Assembly (NCBI GenBank): GCA_024516035.1
Contig: CM044964.1
Coordinates: 29,184,558-29,248,557, forward strand
Direction: 5' to 3'
DNA length: 64,000 nucleotides
Source of the DNA: Bactericera cockerelli
Taxonomy: Eukaryota > Arthropoda > Insecta > Hemiptera > Triozidae
Both the position numbers and the translations under genes were made by a program. Below, piece after piece: positions 19,180-30,099 of this stretch. A model generated the notes under the pieces. It searched no databases and had not been told where the DNA came from. It saw nothing but the letters and a program-made list of their open reading frames with translations. Positions within the stretch are counted from its first letter, which is position 1; every line of letters begins with the position of its first letter.

Positions 19180-19614
19180 ATTGTAGTTATCATATTTGTG
19201 TTAATCACAATAGTGATATCTACAGAGGAAATGCGGCAACTGTGATGGGCACAGTGCCTGGTTCCTCAGACTTGGAGCGCATTTTTTATATTTTATAAAG
19301 AGAATTTTTTTTGTTGATATTTATGTAGTTGTGAAACAAATATGAACTAGATAATATATATCGATTGTAGACTTCTATAAACTCAGCTGAGGGAAGAGCT
19401 GAAAGCATACTTGCTGCATTCCCCCTCTGCACAGCCAGGCTGCATGAGACGCTGTTTCAGGTGGATTTGGATCTGGGATCTATCCAACTAATTTTCTCCA
19501 AACGTCTCGCACAAACTCAAATTCGCTTTACAAAATCTATAAGATGAAACCGGAACTTGAACCACCGACCTCCAAGTTACAAGTCCGCCTTATTGATCAA
19601 GCTACTAAGGTCGG
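19180..19614 (-). repeat. SINE family SnB split by repeat X
   Basis: SnB tail at 19190-19218 (TATCATATTTGTGTTAATCA, GTGATATC) and the remainder at 19506-19614 (GAACTTGAACCACC, GCTACTAAGGTCGG). The intervening 19219-19505 is repeat X. Confidence 0.8.
19219..19505. repeat. Repeat X, unclassified
   Basis: Holds TACAGAGGAAATGCGGCAAC, then a 110-base segment (19372-19483; CAGCTGAGGGAAGAGCTGAA, CATACTTGCTGCATTCCCCC, AGACGCTGTTTCAGGTGGAT) found inverted at 41095-41205. Coding capacity is not evident. It is probably the 3' end of a retroelement. Confidence 0.6.
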
Positions 19615-19615
19615 C

Positions 19616-20180
19616 TCGCTCTTTTTTTATCAGACAATAAAACTGTATCTTTCTCTTGTATCGTCCATTTTAGTTTTTCAAAAATGGATAAGTATATTAG
19701 TAAGAGTTATATACCGAAGTGAAGTTAGTAAAAATCTAATAGGTGAAGTTAGTCTAATAACACTTCCATGTGTGTCATTTCAATGGCTATCCTCATCAAA
19801 TATGGAAAAGCCTAGCCTGGCCATTGGCTGTGAATATTTTACACCTCAGAGAGACAACCATGCTATTAGCTGAATGGGATAGTCACGCGTACAGGTGTCA
19901 TTAGCTTACGAAAACTGTTTGGAAAGCTGAAATTTGTTCCCATCATAATCGATGACTTGGCATTTTGATTTTTTTTCCTCCAACTTTAACTATCAGGAAA
20001 ACTCCGATACAACACTTTTTTCAGTCTAAACAGAAAAGTGAGAAATTGTACTAGATGTACATTTACTACATTTGTATACATGAATATCAGAAAATAGCTA
20101 GATATGTAGCTGTTTCGAGCTTATTTGCTCTCATCAGCAGGTAATTATTATATTTCATTTGTACCTCATCATATAATATT
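19616..20180. other. Spacer, nothing recognised
   Basis: AT-rich. A 109-aa open frame starting in the SnB copy (19544) extends through 19873 with no recognisable domain. Not supported as a gene. Confidence 0.35.
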
Positions 20181-20260
20181 CAGTAGTCACACATGGGTTC
20201 GATCCCCATCTGATGGGCAGGAGTTTTTTTGGTCTGTTCTTGGGTGTTCAGGGTCCACTC

Positions 20261-20522
20261 ATATCGCCGCTGCAAACACAAACTGTCATATCTGCAAATT
20301 TTGCCATTTTCAGTTAAGAAGCGCACATAGTGGTTTGAAACTTCCTTTTTCACGTCACGAACTGTCGTATCTGTATCTCAACTCCTTCCCGAAGTATTCA
20401 AGTTTTAAGGTTAGTCGTATGTGAGTTTCAAAGATTCTCAGAAAGCACGAACCACTGTGCGCTTCTTAACTGAAAATGGCAAAATTTGCAGATACGACAG
20501 TTTGTGTTTGCAGCGGCGATAT
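20261..20522. mobile_element. MITE with 75-bp terminal inverted repeats
   Basis: The left end ATATCGCCGCTGCAAACACA (20261 on) is the reverse complement of the right end (to 20522, GCAGCGGCGATAT). The match continues about 75 bases with few mismatches. It is inserted within SnC. The superfamily is unclear because the TSD is not resolved. No coding. Confidence 0.85.
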
Positions 20523-20604
20523 GTCGTGAGGAAAAACAAGTAGCTGCTTTAATGTGAGCAGCGACCAGTGGCGTAATTATAGGCAAAAATAAGATATTAG
20601 GATA

Positions 20605-20845
20605 TCTATACTTATAAAAGAGAGTTTCACTCACTGACTGACTGACTCACTCACTCACTGATTCATCACTGTTTCTCCGAACTGGTAAGTCCTAGGAAAC
20701 TGAAATTTGGTAGGTAGCTTTGTCTTATAGTCTAGACTCTAGAGGAATTTTTGAAATTCCCACTACAACACCTGCCATTGGCGAAATAGGATTTTTTGCT
20801 TTCACGGCCATGCCTCGGACGGCAAAGCGGGCGACAGCCCGCTAG
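20605..20845 (+). mobile_element. Non-autonomous Helitron, 241 bp
   Basis: Starts TCTATACTTATAAAAGAG after an A (20604). It ends with the GC hairpin GCGGGC-GACA-GCCCGC (20827-20842) and CTAG, followed by T (20846). TC at the 5' end, a hairpin plus CTRR at the 3' end and insertion between A and T are the Helitron hallmarks. There is no Rep/helicase coding, so it depends on an autonomous partner. Confidence 0.92.
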
Positions 20846-20970
20846 TTAATAGTTATGGAAAAGTTCCATATCTTTATGGGACTTTTCCATATCCATTAAA
20901 AAAGTCCTATAATTCTGCACTACCCACTAAAAATTGTAATATAATTACACAAATAAATACATTTATTAAA

Positions 20971-21720
20971 TACACAAAAAAAACACTGCCAATTATGGAC
21001 ACAATACTTCCTCGTGATTGTTTCACATTGTGTACACGTGCGAATTTTGAGTTTTTATACTAAATTACTTATATCTCCAAAACGGCTGAACCGATTTTCT
21101 TCAAATTTGTTTTATATGGTAGAAAACCGTTTTTTCTACATTCTAGATTCTACAAAAAATTCTGTATCGGCAAGTCGTGGTTCTTATTTTTTGACTTTAT
21201 TGTCCAAAATTTCGGATTTTCTTAAATATCAGAGTCAAATTATAATTAATTAAAAAAAAAATAAAAAAACCTATGTAAAACAATAATATGCATATACATA
21301 CAAAATTTCATCGAAATCGGGTGAACCGTTCACGAGATATAAGCGTTTAAGTAAAAAGTTAGTGGTCAGGCGCATGGTCTCTTTCACCCAGAGCCGCTAG
21401 TACGAACTCGATGAATTTAAAATGGGACTATCTACAGAATGTCTCCTAAATGTGTGCAAAATTTCATCGAAATCGGTCGAGTAGTTTCCGAGATTTGCGC
21501 GTTACAAGGAATCGTTTTAACAGACAGACCGATAGACGGACACAAAACCAAATTTGCTCAGGAGGTTATGAAACGTCCAGAAATATGAAAAAAATTGAAA
21601 TCGGAGCAAAAAAATATTTTTTTTTACAAAAACGAACACAATACTTCCGATTTCTAATATTAGAAATTTCTCGGAAGTAATACATTATTTCTGAAGTTTG
21701 TGGTCTATTTCTTTCACCCA
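20971..21720. other. Degraded transposon region
   Basis: Carries several phrases typical of old insect transposon relics: AACGGCTGAACCGATTTTCT, CAAAATTTCATCGAAATCGG (twice, about 21302 and 21460) and ACAGACAGACCGATAGACGG. No intact ORF. A similar phrase (ACAGACAGACCGACAGACAC) occurs at 30397 and 39442. Confidence 0.5.
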
Positions 21721-21724
21721 ACTG

Positions 21725-22236
21725 ATATGCACTAGAAAGAAAGGAGAAGAAGGAAGAAGAGTAGGGAGAGAGGAAGTAGTAAGTTGAGACAAGGGGAAAG
21801 AAAGAAGAAGAGAGAAGAAGAGAAGGGAGAGAGGAAGTAATGAAAGAAGGGAAGTGAGATGGGACAAGGGGAAAGAAAGAGGAGAGAGAAGGAGGAAGAG
21901 AAGAAGAGAGAAAAGGAGGGAGATATGGAGGAAGGAAAGAAGACAGAGAAGGAGGAAAAGAAGGAGGAAAGGAAGCAGAAAGAGAGTAGGAGGGAGAGAA
22001 GGAGGAAAGGAAGGAGAGAGAGAGTAGGAGGGAGATAAGGAGAAAGGGAAGGAGAGAGAGATAAGGAAGGAGAGAAAGAGGAAAGGAAAGGAGAGAGAGA
22101 GAGAAGGAGGGAGATAAGGAGAAAGGGAAGGAGAGAGAGAGAGAAGGAGGAAAGGAAGGAGCGAGAGAGAGAGAGAGAGAGAAGGAGGGAGAGAAGGAGG
22201 AAAGGAAAGAGAGGGAGAATGAGGATGGGAACAAGT
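21725..22236. repeat. GA-rich (GGAGAGA)n-like tract
   Basis: About 500 bases of imperfect purine repeats (AGAGAAGGAGGAAAGGAAGG type). The 222-aa minus-strand open frame is a Ser/Leu/Pro-rich repeat translation. Confidence 0.95.
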
Positions 22237-22499
22237 CAGATTGAATAAGGGCTGAGCTTATTTCACAAGGTGACAGTTCATTGACAGATAAGATGGGGAC
22301 TAGTCTGAGATGTGAGGGGGAGCGAAATCACTTCGATGCACTACAAAGTGAATGGATTTTGCAATCCCATACAACACGTATAGGAATATAATTACACATG
22401 GGTTTAACCAGTTAATTTGGAAAATAAATGAGTAATATAATAAATAAATAGTACCTACAGTCGAGCCTGGATATAAGAGATCTCAAGGAACCAATTATT

Positions 22500-22690
22500 T
22501 CTTTCTTTTACATCCAGGTTTCTCTTCTGAAGAGTTTATTTACTTACCTTTATACTTAGAATAGCCAAGGTACATTTGACCTGAAAATTGTTCTTTTATA
22601 TCCAGGTTTCTCTTATGAAGAATATGTTTTCCACCTACTGAGAATAGCCAGGGTAAATTTGACCTGAAAATTGTTCTCTTTATATATTTT
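22500..22690. repeat. Two-copy direct repeat of about 105 bp
   Basis: Each copy has TCCAGGTTTCTCTT, GAATAGCCA(A/G)GGTA and TTTGACCTGAAAATTGTTCT. The flanking 22237-22499 and 22691-23118 are unrecognised. A 68-aa open frame at 22851-23057 has no known domain. Confidence 0.75.
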
Positions 22691-23118
22691 GGACTGTAAC
22701 ACAACAGTAATGAAAAAAAATGAAGTTAAAACAGTCCATTCTTTAGCACGATGCTAGTGTTTGTCCGTATGGTATACTTACTCACAAGTACCAGGTATCA
22801 CCAGAGGTAAGTAGTTACCACAGTGGTAAGTATAGTAAGTAGTTACCATAATGAATAACCAACTAAACCAACTACCAAGCAAAGCCATCATGGCGTCTGG
22901 CCTTGATCTTGCCCATGCTATGCCTAATGACGCTGAACCAATGAGTCATGAGTTAACCACAGCCATACGAATTACGAACATCAAATCGAAGCAATCAAAC
23001 CATGATACGTCATCCAAATCACGCTTTGGAAATACTATAGTAGACTTCTTTCAATAGCAATCAAGATATAAATAAATCTGTTTCTGTGTGTTAATATACG
23101 TATATAAGTTTCTTCGTA

Positions 23119-23366
23119 CATGTGAGCCTGGCATTTCCGGCCCTACCTTGGCTGGAAGAGGTTAATGTGCGTAGCTGTTACGATTCCCAGCGAATGGAGG
23201 ATAAAACCCCCGTTCTAATTCAGAACGTTAAATCCAATAGAATCGTTGGCGTTAGGAAGGGCATCCAGCCGTAAAAAATATGCCAAAACCAACCAATCTC
23301 AACCATGAGGTTGAACAACGTCGATCCTGCTTGAGTGGGATACGACGGAATAAAAGAAGAAGAATA
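23119..23366 (+). repeat. SINE family SnG, 5' truncated
   Basis: GTGAGCCTGGCATTTCCGGC, CAGCGAATGGAGGATAAAAC, GGCGTTAGGAAGGGCATCC and AAAGAAGAAGAA. It lacks the tRNA-like head. Confidence 0.9.
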
Positions 23367-23421
23367 TACGTATATAAGTAGTGCTTAAATTAAATGTAAA
23401 TAACAATTAGAGGGTAAGGAT

Positions 23422-23686
23422 GATATATCACAATTTTAGTGGGTAGCTCAGAATAATTGGACATTTTCTTTTGCTTGATAATCTCAATATCTTATTTTTG
23501 CTAATAATTCCTCCACTGGTCGCTGCTCACATAAAAAGCAGCCACTCAGTTTTCCTCACGAGGTATGAGTGGTCCCCGGACATAAAAGTAGGTACAGAGC
23601 ATAAAAAATCCTGCCCTGCTTGGGATCGAACCCAGGTCACCGTGCATGCAAGCCTAGTGATTTACCCACTCTACCACGGTGACTAC
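23422..23686 (-). repeat. SINE family SnC, full length
   Basis: Minus strand: TATCACAATTTTAGTGGGTA at the left, CCTCACGAGGTATGAGTGG, the B-box complement GGGATCGAACCCAGGTCACC, and CTACCACGGTGACTA at the right. Confidence 0.9.
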
Positions 23687-23867
23687 TTAATTCAATTTAA
23701 ATATTTTATTGTGACAGTAACATTTTACAATAATATAAACTACTTAAAAGCCAAATAAAAATGGCTTAGGATGGGTCCTCTGTATACAAAAAATATGAAA
23801 AATAAAACAAGTGATTTATTTATCTATTACTCAGATACAGAAACAATAATTTCACTTAAACTTTTGA

Positions 23868-24262
23868 TCCAATCCAGGCAGGGTGAGGTTAATGTGGGTA
23901 CCTGAATAGAATAGAATAGAATAATTTTTATTGTAAATAAAGCCCGAGGGCATCTTACAAAGTCAATACTTAAAATTAATCTAATACTAAGGGAATAAAA
24001 CAAAAGTAAATTACAATGTTATGACATTGAAAATAAAGACCGTTGACTAAGCTTAAATCAAATAATACTATACATTGTCAAGAAACTAAACAAAAAAGTA
24101 GTAGGTAGGTAAATAAATAAGACACATAACAATAAATAAAATAAAACCATACAATATAAATATTGTATAGTCTAGCTTAGTTGGTCAGCGAATGGAGGGT
24201 AAAAAACCTGAGTCAAATCAGGACGTTAAAACCGAATAGAATCAATGGACATAGAAGAAGTC
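23868..24262 (+). repeat. SnG fragment split by a LINE tail
   Basis: SnG pieces lie at 23868-23902 (AGGCAGGGTGAGGTTAATGT) and 24188-24262 (CAGCGAATGGAGGGTAAAA, CAGGACGTTAAAACCGAATA). The insertion 23903-24187 starts GAATAGAATAGAATAG and reads as a minus-strand LINE 3' end with a TATTC tail (AATTTTTATTGTAAATAAAG). Confidence 0.75.
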
Positions 24263-24564
24263 TAGACATTGATGGATCTTAAGGGCGTCCATATAATTCT
24301 CTCACCACCGTGATATAGGTATCTGAGCCTATCTCACGGACACGGAATTATTATTATTATTCAGTCAGGGCCCCTAATCAGCTTAATGAATAAATGCAAG
24401 TTTTTAAAAGACACTGAATATCTTTCAAAGATAATATTCCTATTAAACACAATATTTTTATTAGTTAGGGAACATTAAAAACTTTTCCTCCATTACCAAG
24501 CCCCGTTATCATCAGTGTAATGGCTGCTAAGAAAACTGTATACAAAGTTTCTTAAGTGGGGAAC

Positions 24565-24845
24565 TCTTAATTTTAATAGACCGCAGGGCCGGAATTTTAA
24601 TAGGCCGCAGGGCCGGAATTTTAATAGGCCTCAGGGCCGGAATTTTAATACGCCTCAGGGCCGGAATTTTAATAGGCCTCAGGGCCGGAATTTTAATAGG
24701 CCACAGGGCCGGAATTTTAATAGGCCGAGGCCCGGAATTTTAATAGACCGCAGGGCCGGAATTTTAATAGGCCGAGGCCCGGAATTTTAATAGACCGCAG
24801 GGTCGGAATTTTAATAGACCGCAGGGTCGGAATTTTAATAGACCG
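24565..24845. repeat. 24-bp minisatellite seeded by a hAT end
   Basis: About 11-12 copies of CAGGGCCGGAATTTTAATAG plus GCCG, some shortened to 22 bp. The unit begins with the same CAGGGCCGGA that starts the adjacent hAT-like element at 24846. The array therefore arose by repeating the transposon terminus with its flank. Confidence 0.85.
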
Positions 24846-24961
24846 CAGGGCCGGACTAGCAAACCAAGGGGCCCCGGCATTTTTCTAGCGCAGGGCCCCC
24901 TTTGTAATGCTTAGGTTAACTACGCGCTTTGGCTGTATAGAATGGCCTTGCCTACCAATGC

Positions 24962-24996
<35 letters not shown>

Positions 24997-25499
24997 GCTT
25001 AGTGTGTAGGACTGTGAGATTATGGCGGCGCATGTTCAGAGGCATGGCCGGTTTGCAAGAAAGGTATACGACCTGTCTGAAGGAACTCTATTTATTTATT
25101 TATTCTCTGTACTTATTTATTTATTCACGCATACACACACAATAATATACTATTGCATTTAGGTGCATAGAAACCTAATATTTTAATTATTAACCCCAGT
25201 GCATAGAAACCCCCAGACGATAAGAAAAAAAAAAGGTTTTTTTTCTCAAGTCTGAGCTCGTAAACAGTGAAAATCAATGCACATTTCTAGAATCATTTAT
25301 TTATTATAAACAAACTCAAACTCGGTAGGTATTAAAAGAGCGAATCTATAAATCCCTTTTCAGTTCGGTTCATGTGGCAGCACCCCCAAAACATTTTCTC
25401 ACCGGCCACGCCTGAAAAATACTAATATCTATTGTAAGTTCCTGAAAGCGCAGGGCCCCGGTTATCTGCCCATTTTACCTCTATATAAATCCAACCCTG
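24846..25499. mobile_element. hAT-like non-autonomous element
   Basis: The left end CAGGGCCGGACTAGCAAACC with GGGGCCCCGGCA mirrors the right end CCAACCCTG (reverse: CAGGGTTGGATTTATATAGA with CCGGGGCCCTGCGC). The 8-base flanks ATAGACCG and ATAGGACA match at five positions, consistent with an aged TSD. The interior holds a poly(A) run (24963-24993) and no transposase. A second transposon end (25358-25415) is nested inside. Confidence 0.65.
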
Positions 25500-25738
25500 A
25501 TAGGACACCTTTCGGAAGTGCCTGTAAAATGGCCTTCTTATCTCGTGAAACCATGGTTGAGTGTAGTTGGAGGTTTTTTAATGATCATTTTCTGTTTAAT
25601 ACAGACATTTATGAGAAACTTGATGTAACGCTACTGCAGTTTTTTACCTTTTAAACTTTATCAGCTTAATATTTTTACTTTGCAGAAATTATAATAAAAA
25701 TGATATCGTCTTACTCATACTGCCCCATTAGAACTAAG

Positions 25739-25964
25739 AAATGCACTGGTAGTCACAAGTGGTTAACGCGCTAATCTGGTATTCCAGGTGTCGTAGGGAT
25801 CCGTTGGTTCGAATCCCACCCAGTGCATGAATTATTCCTCATTAATATGAGTTTGTGACCACATAATAATAAGACTCTGAGGGTTAGGTGATGGTAGAAA
25901 ATGCTTTGAGTATTAACCTCGCCTGGTGATGGTTACCGTCCACTACAGAGTATTATTATAATTA
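25739..25964 (+). repeat. SINE family SnD, full length
   Basis: ATGCACTGGTAGTCACAAGT, B box GGTTCGAATCCCACCC, CATTAATATGAGTTTGTGAC, AACCTCGCCTGGTGATGG and ATTATTATAATTATG tail. A few small insertions. Confidence 0.9.
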
Positions 25965-26162
25965 TGTTGTTGTTATATATAATTCTTTTTCAATTTTTGC
26001 CTCTTTCATCTTCTCTTTGCTCACTCCCTCGATCTCCTATTACTCTACCAAACTTTGCCCCCCCTTCATTCCATAGGAATTCTTCCAGCACGGTTCTCAT
26101 TGATTTCAACTTATTAACGTGAGTCTCCCTCTCTGGAACAGAAAGACTTCCATGTGATTCAG
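25965..26162. other. Left flank of the segmental duplication
   Basis: No gene or repeat recognised. It contains pyrimidine-rich stretches. The duplication begins at 26163. Confidence 0.35.
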
Positions 26163-26204
26163 ACATATAAGCATGGCTTTCTCTAATACGACAAAGTCTA
26201 TTAA

Positions 26205-27790
26205 AGACGGGGAGATGTCTCTGATGGAGAGGTAGGGGAGGGAGAAGAGGCTTAGGGAGAAAAAGGTAGAGTCTGATGAAGAGAGGAGGGGAGGGAGAAG
26301 AGAGGTAGATGGTGATGGAAAGAGAGGTAGGGGAAAGGAGAAGAGAGGTAGATGTCTGATGGAAGAGAGGTAGGGGAGGGAGAAGAGAGGTAGGGGAGAG
26401 AAGAGAGGTAAGAGTGTTGATGGAAAGAGAGGTAGGAGGATGGAAGAGAGGTAGTGTTGATGGAGAGAGGAGGTAGGAGAGGGAGCAGAGAGGGAGATGT
26501 CTGATGGAAGAGAGGTAGGGGAGGGAGAAGAGAGGAGATGTCTGATGGAAGAGAGGTAGGGGGAGGGAGAAGAGAGGTAGATGTCTGATGGAAGAGAGGT
26601 AGGGGAGGGAGAGAGAGGGTAGATGTCTGATGGAAGAGAGGTAGGGGAGGGAGAGAGAGGGAGATGTCTGATGGAAGAGAGGTAGGGGAGGGAGAAGAGA
26701 GGAGATGTCTTGATGGAAGAGAGGTAGGGGAGGAAGAGAGAGGTAGATGTCTGATGGAAGAGAGGTAGGGGAGGGAGAAGAGAGGAGATGGTGAGGGGTA
26801 GGGAGGAAGAGAGAGGTAGATGTCTGATGGAAGAGAGGTAGGGGAGGGAGAAGAGAGGTAGGGGAGGGAGAAGAGAGGTAGATGTCTGATGGAAGAGAGG
26901 TAGGGGAGGGAGAAGAGAGGTAGGGGAAGGAGAAGAGAGGTAGATGTCTGGAGAAGAGAGGTAGGGAGGAAGAGAGGTAGGGGAAGGAGAAGAGAGGTAG
27001 ATGTCTGGATGGAAGAGAGGTAGGTTATGGGGAGGAGGAAGAGAAGAGGTTTAGATTCTGATGGAAGAGAGGTAGGGGAGGGAGAAGAGAGGTAATGTCT
27101 GATGGAAAGAGGTAGGGAGGGAGAAGAGAGGTAATGTCTGATGGAAGGAGTAGGGGGGAGAAGAGAGTAGATGTCTGATGAAGAGAGGTAGGGAAGGAGA
27201 AGAGAGGTAGATGTCTGATGGAAGAGAGGTAGAGGAGGGAGAAGAGAGGTAGGGGAAGGAGAAGAGAGGTAGATGTCTGATGGAAGAGAGGTAGGGGAGG
27301 GAGAAGAGAGGTAGGGGAAGGAGAAGAGAGGTAGATGTCTGATGGAAGAGAGGTAGGGGAAGGAGAAGAGAGGTAGATGTCTGATGGAAGAGAGGTAGGG
27401 GAGGGAGAAGAGAGGTAGATGTCTGATGGAAAAGAGGTAGGGAGGGAGAAGAGAGGTAAATGTCTGATGGAAGAGAGGTAGGGGAGGGAGAAGAGAGGTA
27501 GGGGAAGGAGAAGAGAGGTAGGGGAAGGAGAAGAGAGGTAGATGTCTGATGGAAGAGAGGTAGGGGAAGGAGAAGAGAGGTAGATGTCTGATGGAAGAGA
27601 GGTAGGGGAAGGAGAAGAGAGGTAGATGTCTGATGGAAGAGAGGTAGGGGAGGGAGAAGAGAGGTAGATGTCTGATGGAAGAGAGGTAGGGGAGGGAGAA
27701 GAGAGGTAGATGTCTGATGGAAGAGAGGTAGGGGAGGGAGAAGAGAGGGAGATGTCTGATGGAAGAGAGGTATAGGGGAGGGAGAAGTGA
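26205..27790. repeat. 42-bp minisatellite, unit-1 copy
   Basis: Unit AGATGTCTGATGGAAGAGAG, then GTAGGGGAGGGAGAAGAGAG and GT. This copy is about 1.6 kb and irregular, with many 1-4 base indels, especially at 26205-27200. Fourteen-codon periodicity (SIRHLPLFSLPYLS on the minus strand) creates a spurious 250-aa frame. Confidence 0.95.
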
Positions 27791-27791
27791 G

Positions 27792-27956
27792 GTCGTTACT
27801 CATACAAGTAACTACTCATTTTTCCTCACGAGGTATGAGTGGACCCCGAACATCCAAGTACAGAGCAGAAAAATTCCTGCCCCGCTGAGAATCGAACCCA
27901 GGCCACCATGCGTGCAATGCCTAGCGCGCTAACTCACTCTGCCACGGTGTGACCTC
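27792..27956 (-). repeat. SINE family SnC, 5' part (unit 1)
   Basis: Minus strand: CATTTTTCCTCACGAGGTAT, AGAATCGAACCCAGGCCACC, CTGCCACGGTGTGAC. The 3' third of SnC is missing. The counterpart is at 33239-33402. Confidence 0.88.
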
Positions 27957-28225
27957 TCTTGACACATTATTGGCCTAAAATGATTATTTTACTATTTTCC
28001 TTATAACAAACAACAATTTTGTATAGCATAATTTTTCTGTGTAATTTAACTTAAAAAAAGATAAAAATAAACATGTATCATTTCATATAAACGCTATGTA
28101 AAAGGTCCGGCCATTTTGATGAGTAATACGAAAACTATGTTTTATACTAAAGACAGAACCGCTAATAATCCCTGAAAGTTTCAGAGTGGGATCAATTTTT
28201 TCCAGTTAATGAGCTATTTTTACTG
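27957..28225. other. Spacer (unit 1)
   Basis: AT-rich sequence with no recognised content, matched almost base for base at 33403-33680. It contains AACCGCTAATAATCCCTGAA. Confidence 0.4.
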
Positions 28226-28227
28226 TA

Positions 28228-28622
28228 CTAAAAAGAGAGAGAGAGTGAGGGAAGGGCAGAGAGTAAGAGGTATAATAGCCAAATTGTTTTTGCAAAGATA
28301 ACGGCAGAGAGTTTGTCGGTAGGAAAATGAGAATGAAATATAAATGCCATCAGAACTGCAGGCGTTTAGTGCAGTTTGAGAGGGAGAGAGAGAGAGAGGG
28401 GGGAGAAAATAAAGAGACATAAATAGATAGAAAGAGAGAGAGAGAGAAAGAGAGCGAGAGAGATAAAGAGAGAGAGGGGTATATAAAGTAATATGGGAGA
28501 GAGAGATAATGAGAGAGAGAGAGAGAGAGAGAAAAAGCGAACGAGGGAGAGAGAAAGAAAGAGAAAGAGAGAGGGAGAGGGAGAAAGAAAGAAAGAGAGA
28601 GAGAGAGAAAGAAGGATTCGGT
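28228..28622. repeat. GA microsatellite (unit 1)
   Basis: Purine repeats with interspersed unique segments (CTGCAGGCGTTTAGTGCAGT). Paralogous to 33680-34085. Three overlapping minus-strand frames are Ser/Leu repeat translations. Confidence 0.93.
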
Positions 28623-28897
28623 AGGGGGAGGGGCACAGGAGATGGTATTTAAAAACATTTGAATAATTGAGCATCTATTACACTCCAGCCTTTCCAGCCA
28701 ACTGTAACCTGCGAGACACTTCAGAAACTCTCAAGTCACCAGGGCCCACTTCAGCCGGTCAGGGTTTAAGGGCGAAATTAATTGACAAAAATGATAACTT
28801 AGCGTCGGTTTTTCCTATCTTACACAATACGCAATTCGTGACTTAGCAACACAGAGGTATAACAAAAACTTCTATTATTTAAGCCCTTATAGACGTT

Positions 28898-29131
28898 TTT
28901 GTAATAATAATAATAATAATAGTTACATCACTCTTTAGTGGAAGGTAACCACCAGGCGAGGTTAATGTTCAAACCATTTTCTATCACCTAACCCTCAGAG
29001 TATTTTGTGGTTAAAAACTCAAATTAATGAAGAAAAATTCATGCACACCGGGTGGGATTCGAAAAAACGGACCCCTACGCTATACCTAGATTAGGTACCA
29101 GACTAGCGCGTTAACCACTTGACTACCAGTT
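28898..29131 (-). repeat. SINE family SnD (unit 1)
   Basis: Minus-strand SnD with ATT-type tail at the left (ATAATAATAATAATA) and head ACTTGACTACCAGTT at the right. A short internal repeat disturbs the middle. Confidence 0.88.
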
Positions 29132-29345
29132 GATAACCACAGACAGCAATACCTCTGTGCCGCTAAGTCGCGGATTGTGTACAGTGCAAGATAGAGGACT
29201 AAGATGAGAAAAAAAAAGATGAACATGAGTTATATGAACAAATTCACACCCCTATTAATATATTAGACTGGGTTGGAGTTCCACAAGAGAAGCCCCAATT
29301 ATCACACCAACCTCTATTAGATCTATTGTGACCAGTTCATTCTAT
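29132..29345. other. Spacer (unit 1)
   Basis: Contains CAATACCTCTGTGCCGCTAA and GGGTTGGAGTTCCACAAGAG. Matched in unit 2. No coding signal. Confidence 0.35.
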
Positions 29346-29578
29346 TTGGTTTAACGTCCTGATTTGAAGTAGTCAGGACGGGGGTTTCACCCTCCATTCG
29401 CTGGGAATCGTACCAGCTACCCACATTAACCTCAATCAGCCTGGGTAGAGCCGAAAATGCCAGCCTCACGTGTTTGGAAGGATCAGAATTTTCTTCGAAA
29501 AGTCTGCCCCAACCGGGAGTCGAACTCGGGATCTCTGGACTACGGGCAGTAGTATCAACCATTACGCCACGGAGGCTG
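29346..29578 (-). repeat. SINE family SnG (unit 1), 3' truncated
   Basis: Minus strand: TTTAACGTCCTGATTTGAAG, CACCCTCCATTCGCTGGGAA, GTCTGCCCCAACCGGGAGTC and CATTACGCCACGGAGGCTG. Unit 2 has lost the left 45 bases of this copy at a 3.6-kb replacement. Confidence 0.9.
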
Positions 29579-29756
29579 TCTAATTCACACCCCTATAAAA
29601 TTTAAAAATTGTCACAAATTCGAAACCCTTTTGCACAAGCCCTGTATTCTCTGAACAAATGAGATTCAAGCATTAAGTAGGGTAGAGAGGGCGCAATGAG
29701 ACAAATGGGGTTGCAAGAAGAACATTTTTGAAATTTTAATCACGAGAGCTTATTCC

Positions 29757-29810
29757 ATCATTCTCTCTCTCTCTCTTTCTCTTTATATGTCCTTTTCTTT
29801 TCTCTCGCTC

Positions 29811-29843
<33 letters not shown>

Positions 29844-29905
29844 TTCTCTTTCTCTTTCTCTTTCTCTTTCTCTTTCTCTCTCTCTCCTTTCCTCTCTATT
29901 CTCTA
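29757..29905. repeat. (CT)n/(CTTTCT)n microsatellite (unit 1)
   Basis: CT and TCTTTC repeats. The counterpart in unit 2 (38830-38960) is shorter. Confidence 0.93.
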
Positions 29906-29977
29906 AATTTTAGTTGAAATTTCATTATGGTACATGATCCTATACATAAGTTTCAAAGTATGATTTCTCTGTGGTGA

Positions 29978-30090
29978 ATGTGCCTAGTATGCCTCCCCAT
30001 TACAGGGGAGGATTGGCAAGCTACAACACAGACCACAAGCGTCTACAGTAGCTGCTAGTTTCATGGCTATTACGAAATAAAAAAAAATGG
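29978..30090 (+). repeat. SINE family SnA, 3' part (unit 1)
   Basis: GCTACAACACAGACCACAAG, GTCTACAGTAGCTGCTAG, ATTACGAAATAAAAAAAA. Matched at 39025-39140. Confidence 0.8.
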
Positions 30091-30099
30091 TGTGACACC

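Larger units (their letters stand above)
20181..20970 (+). repeat. SINE family SnC with two nested DNA elements
   Basis: SnC pieces: 20181-20260 (AGTAGTCAC, GGTTCGATCCCC, GGGTGTTCAGGGTCCACTCA), 20523-20604 (GTCGTGAGGAAAAACAAGTA, GCGACCAGTGGCG) and 20846-20970 (GTCCTATAATTCTG, CCCACTAAAAATTG). A TIR element and a Helitron interrupt it. Confidence 0.88.

Noticed and set aside
21566..22234. 222-aa Ser/Leu/Pro-rich minus-strand frame
   Set aside because: Purine-rich simple repeat on the plus strand; no biological signature.
22851..23057. 68-aa frame MNNQLNQLPSK...
   Set aside because: No domain, no splice or promoter context, and within sequence I cannot classify. Chance cannot be excluded.
27051..27803. 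250-aa minus-strand open frame
   Set aside because: Same 42-bp repeat translated in the first duplication unit. Frame changes with indels between copies.
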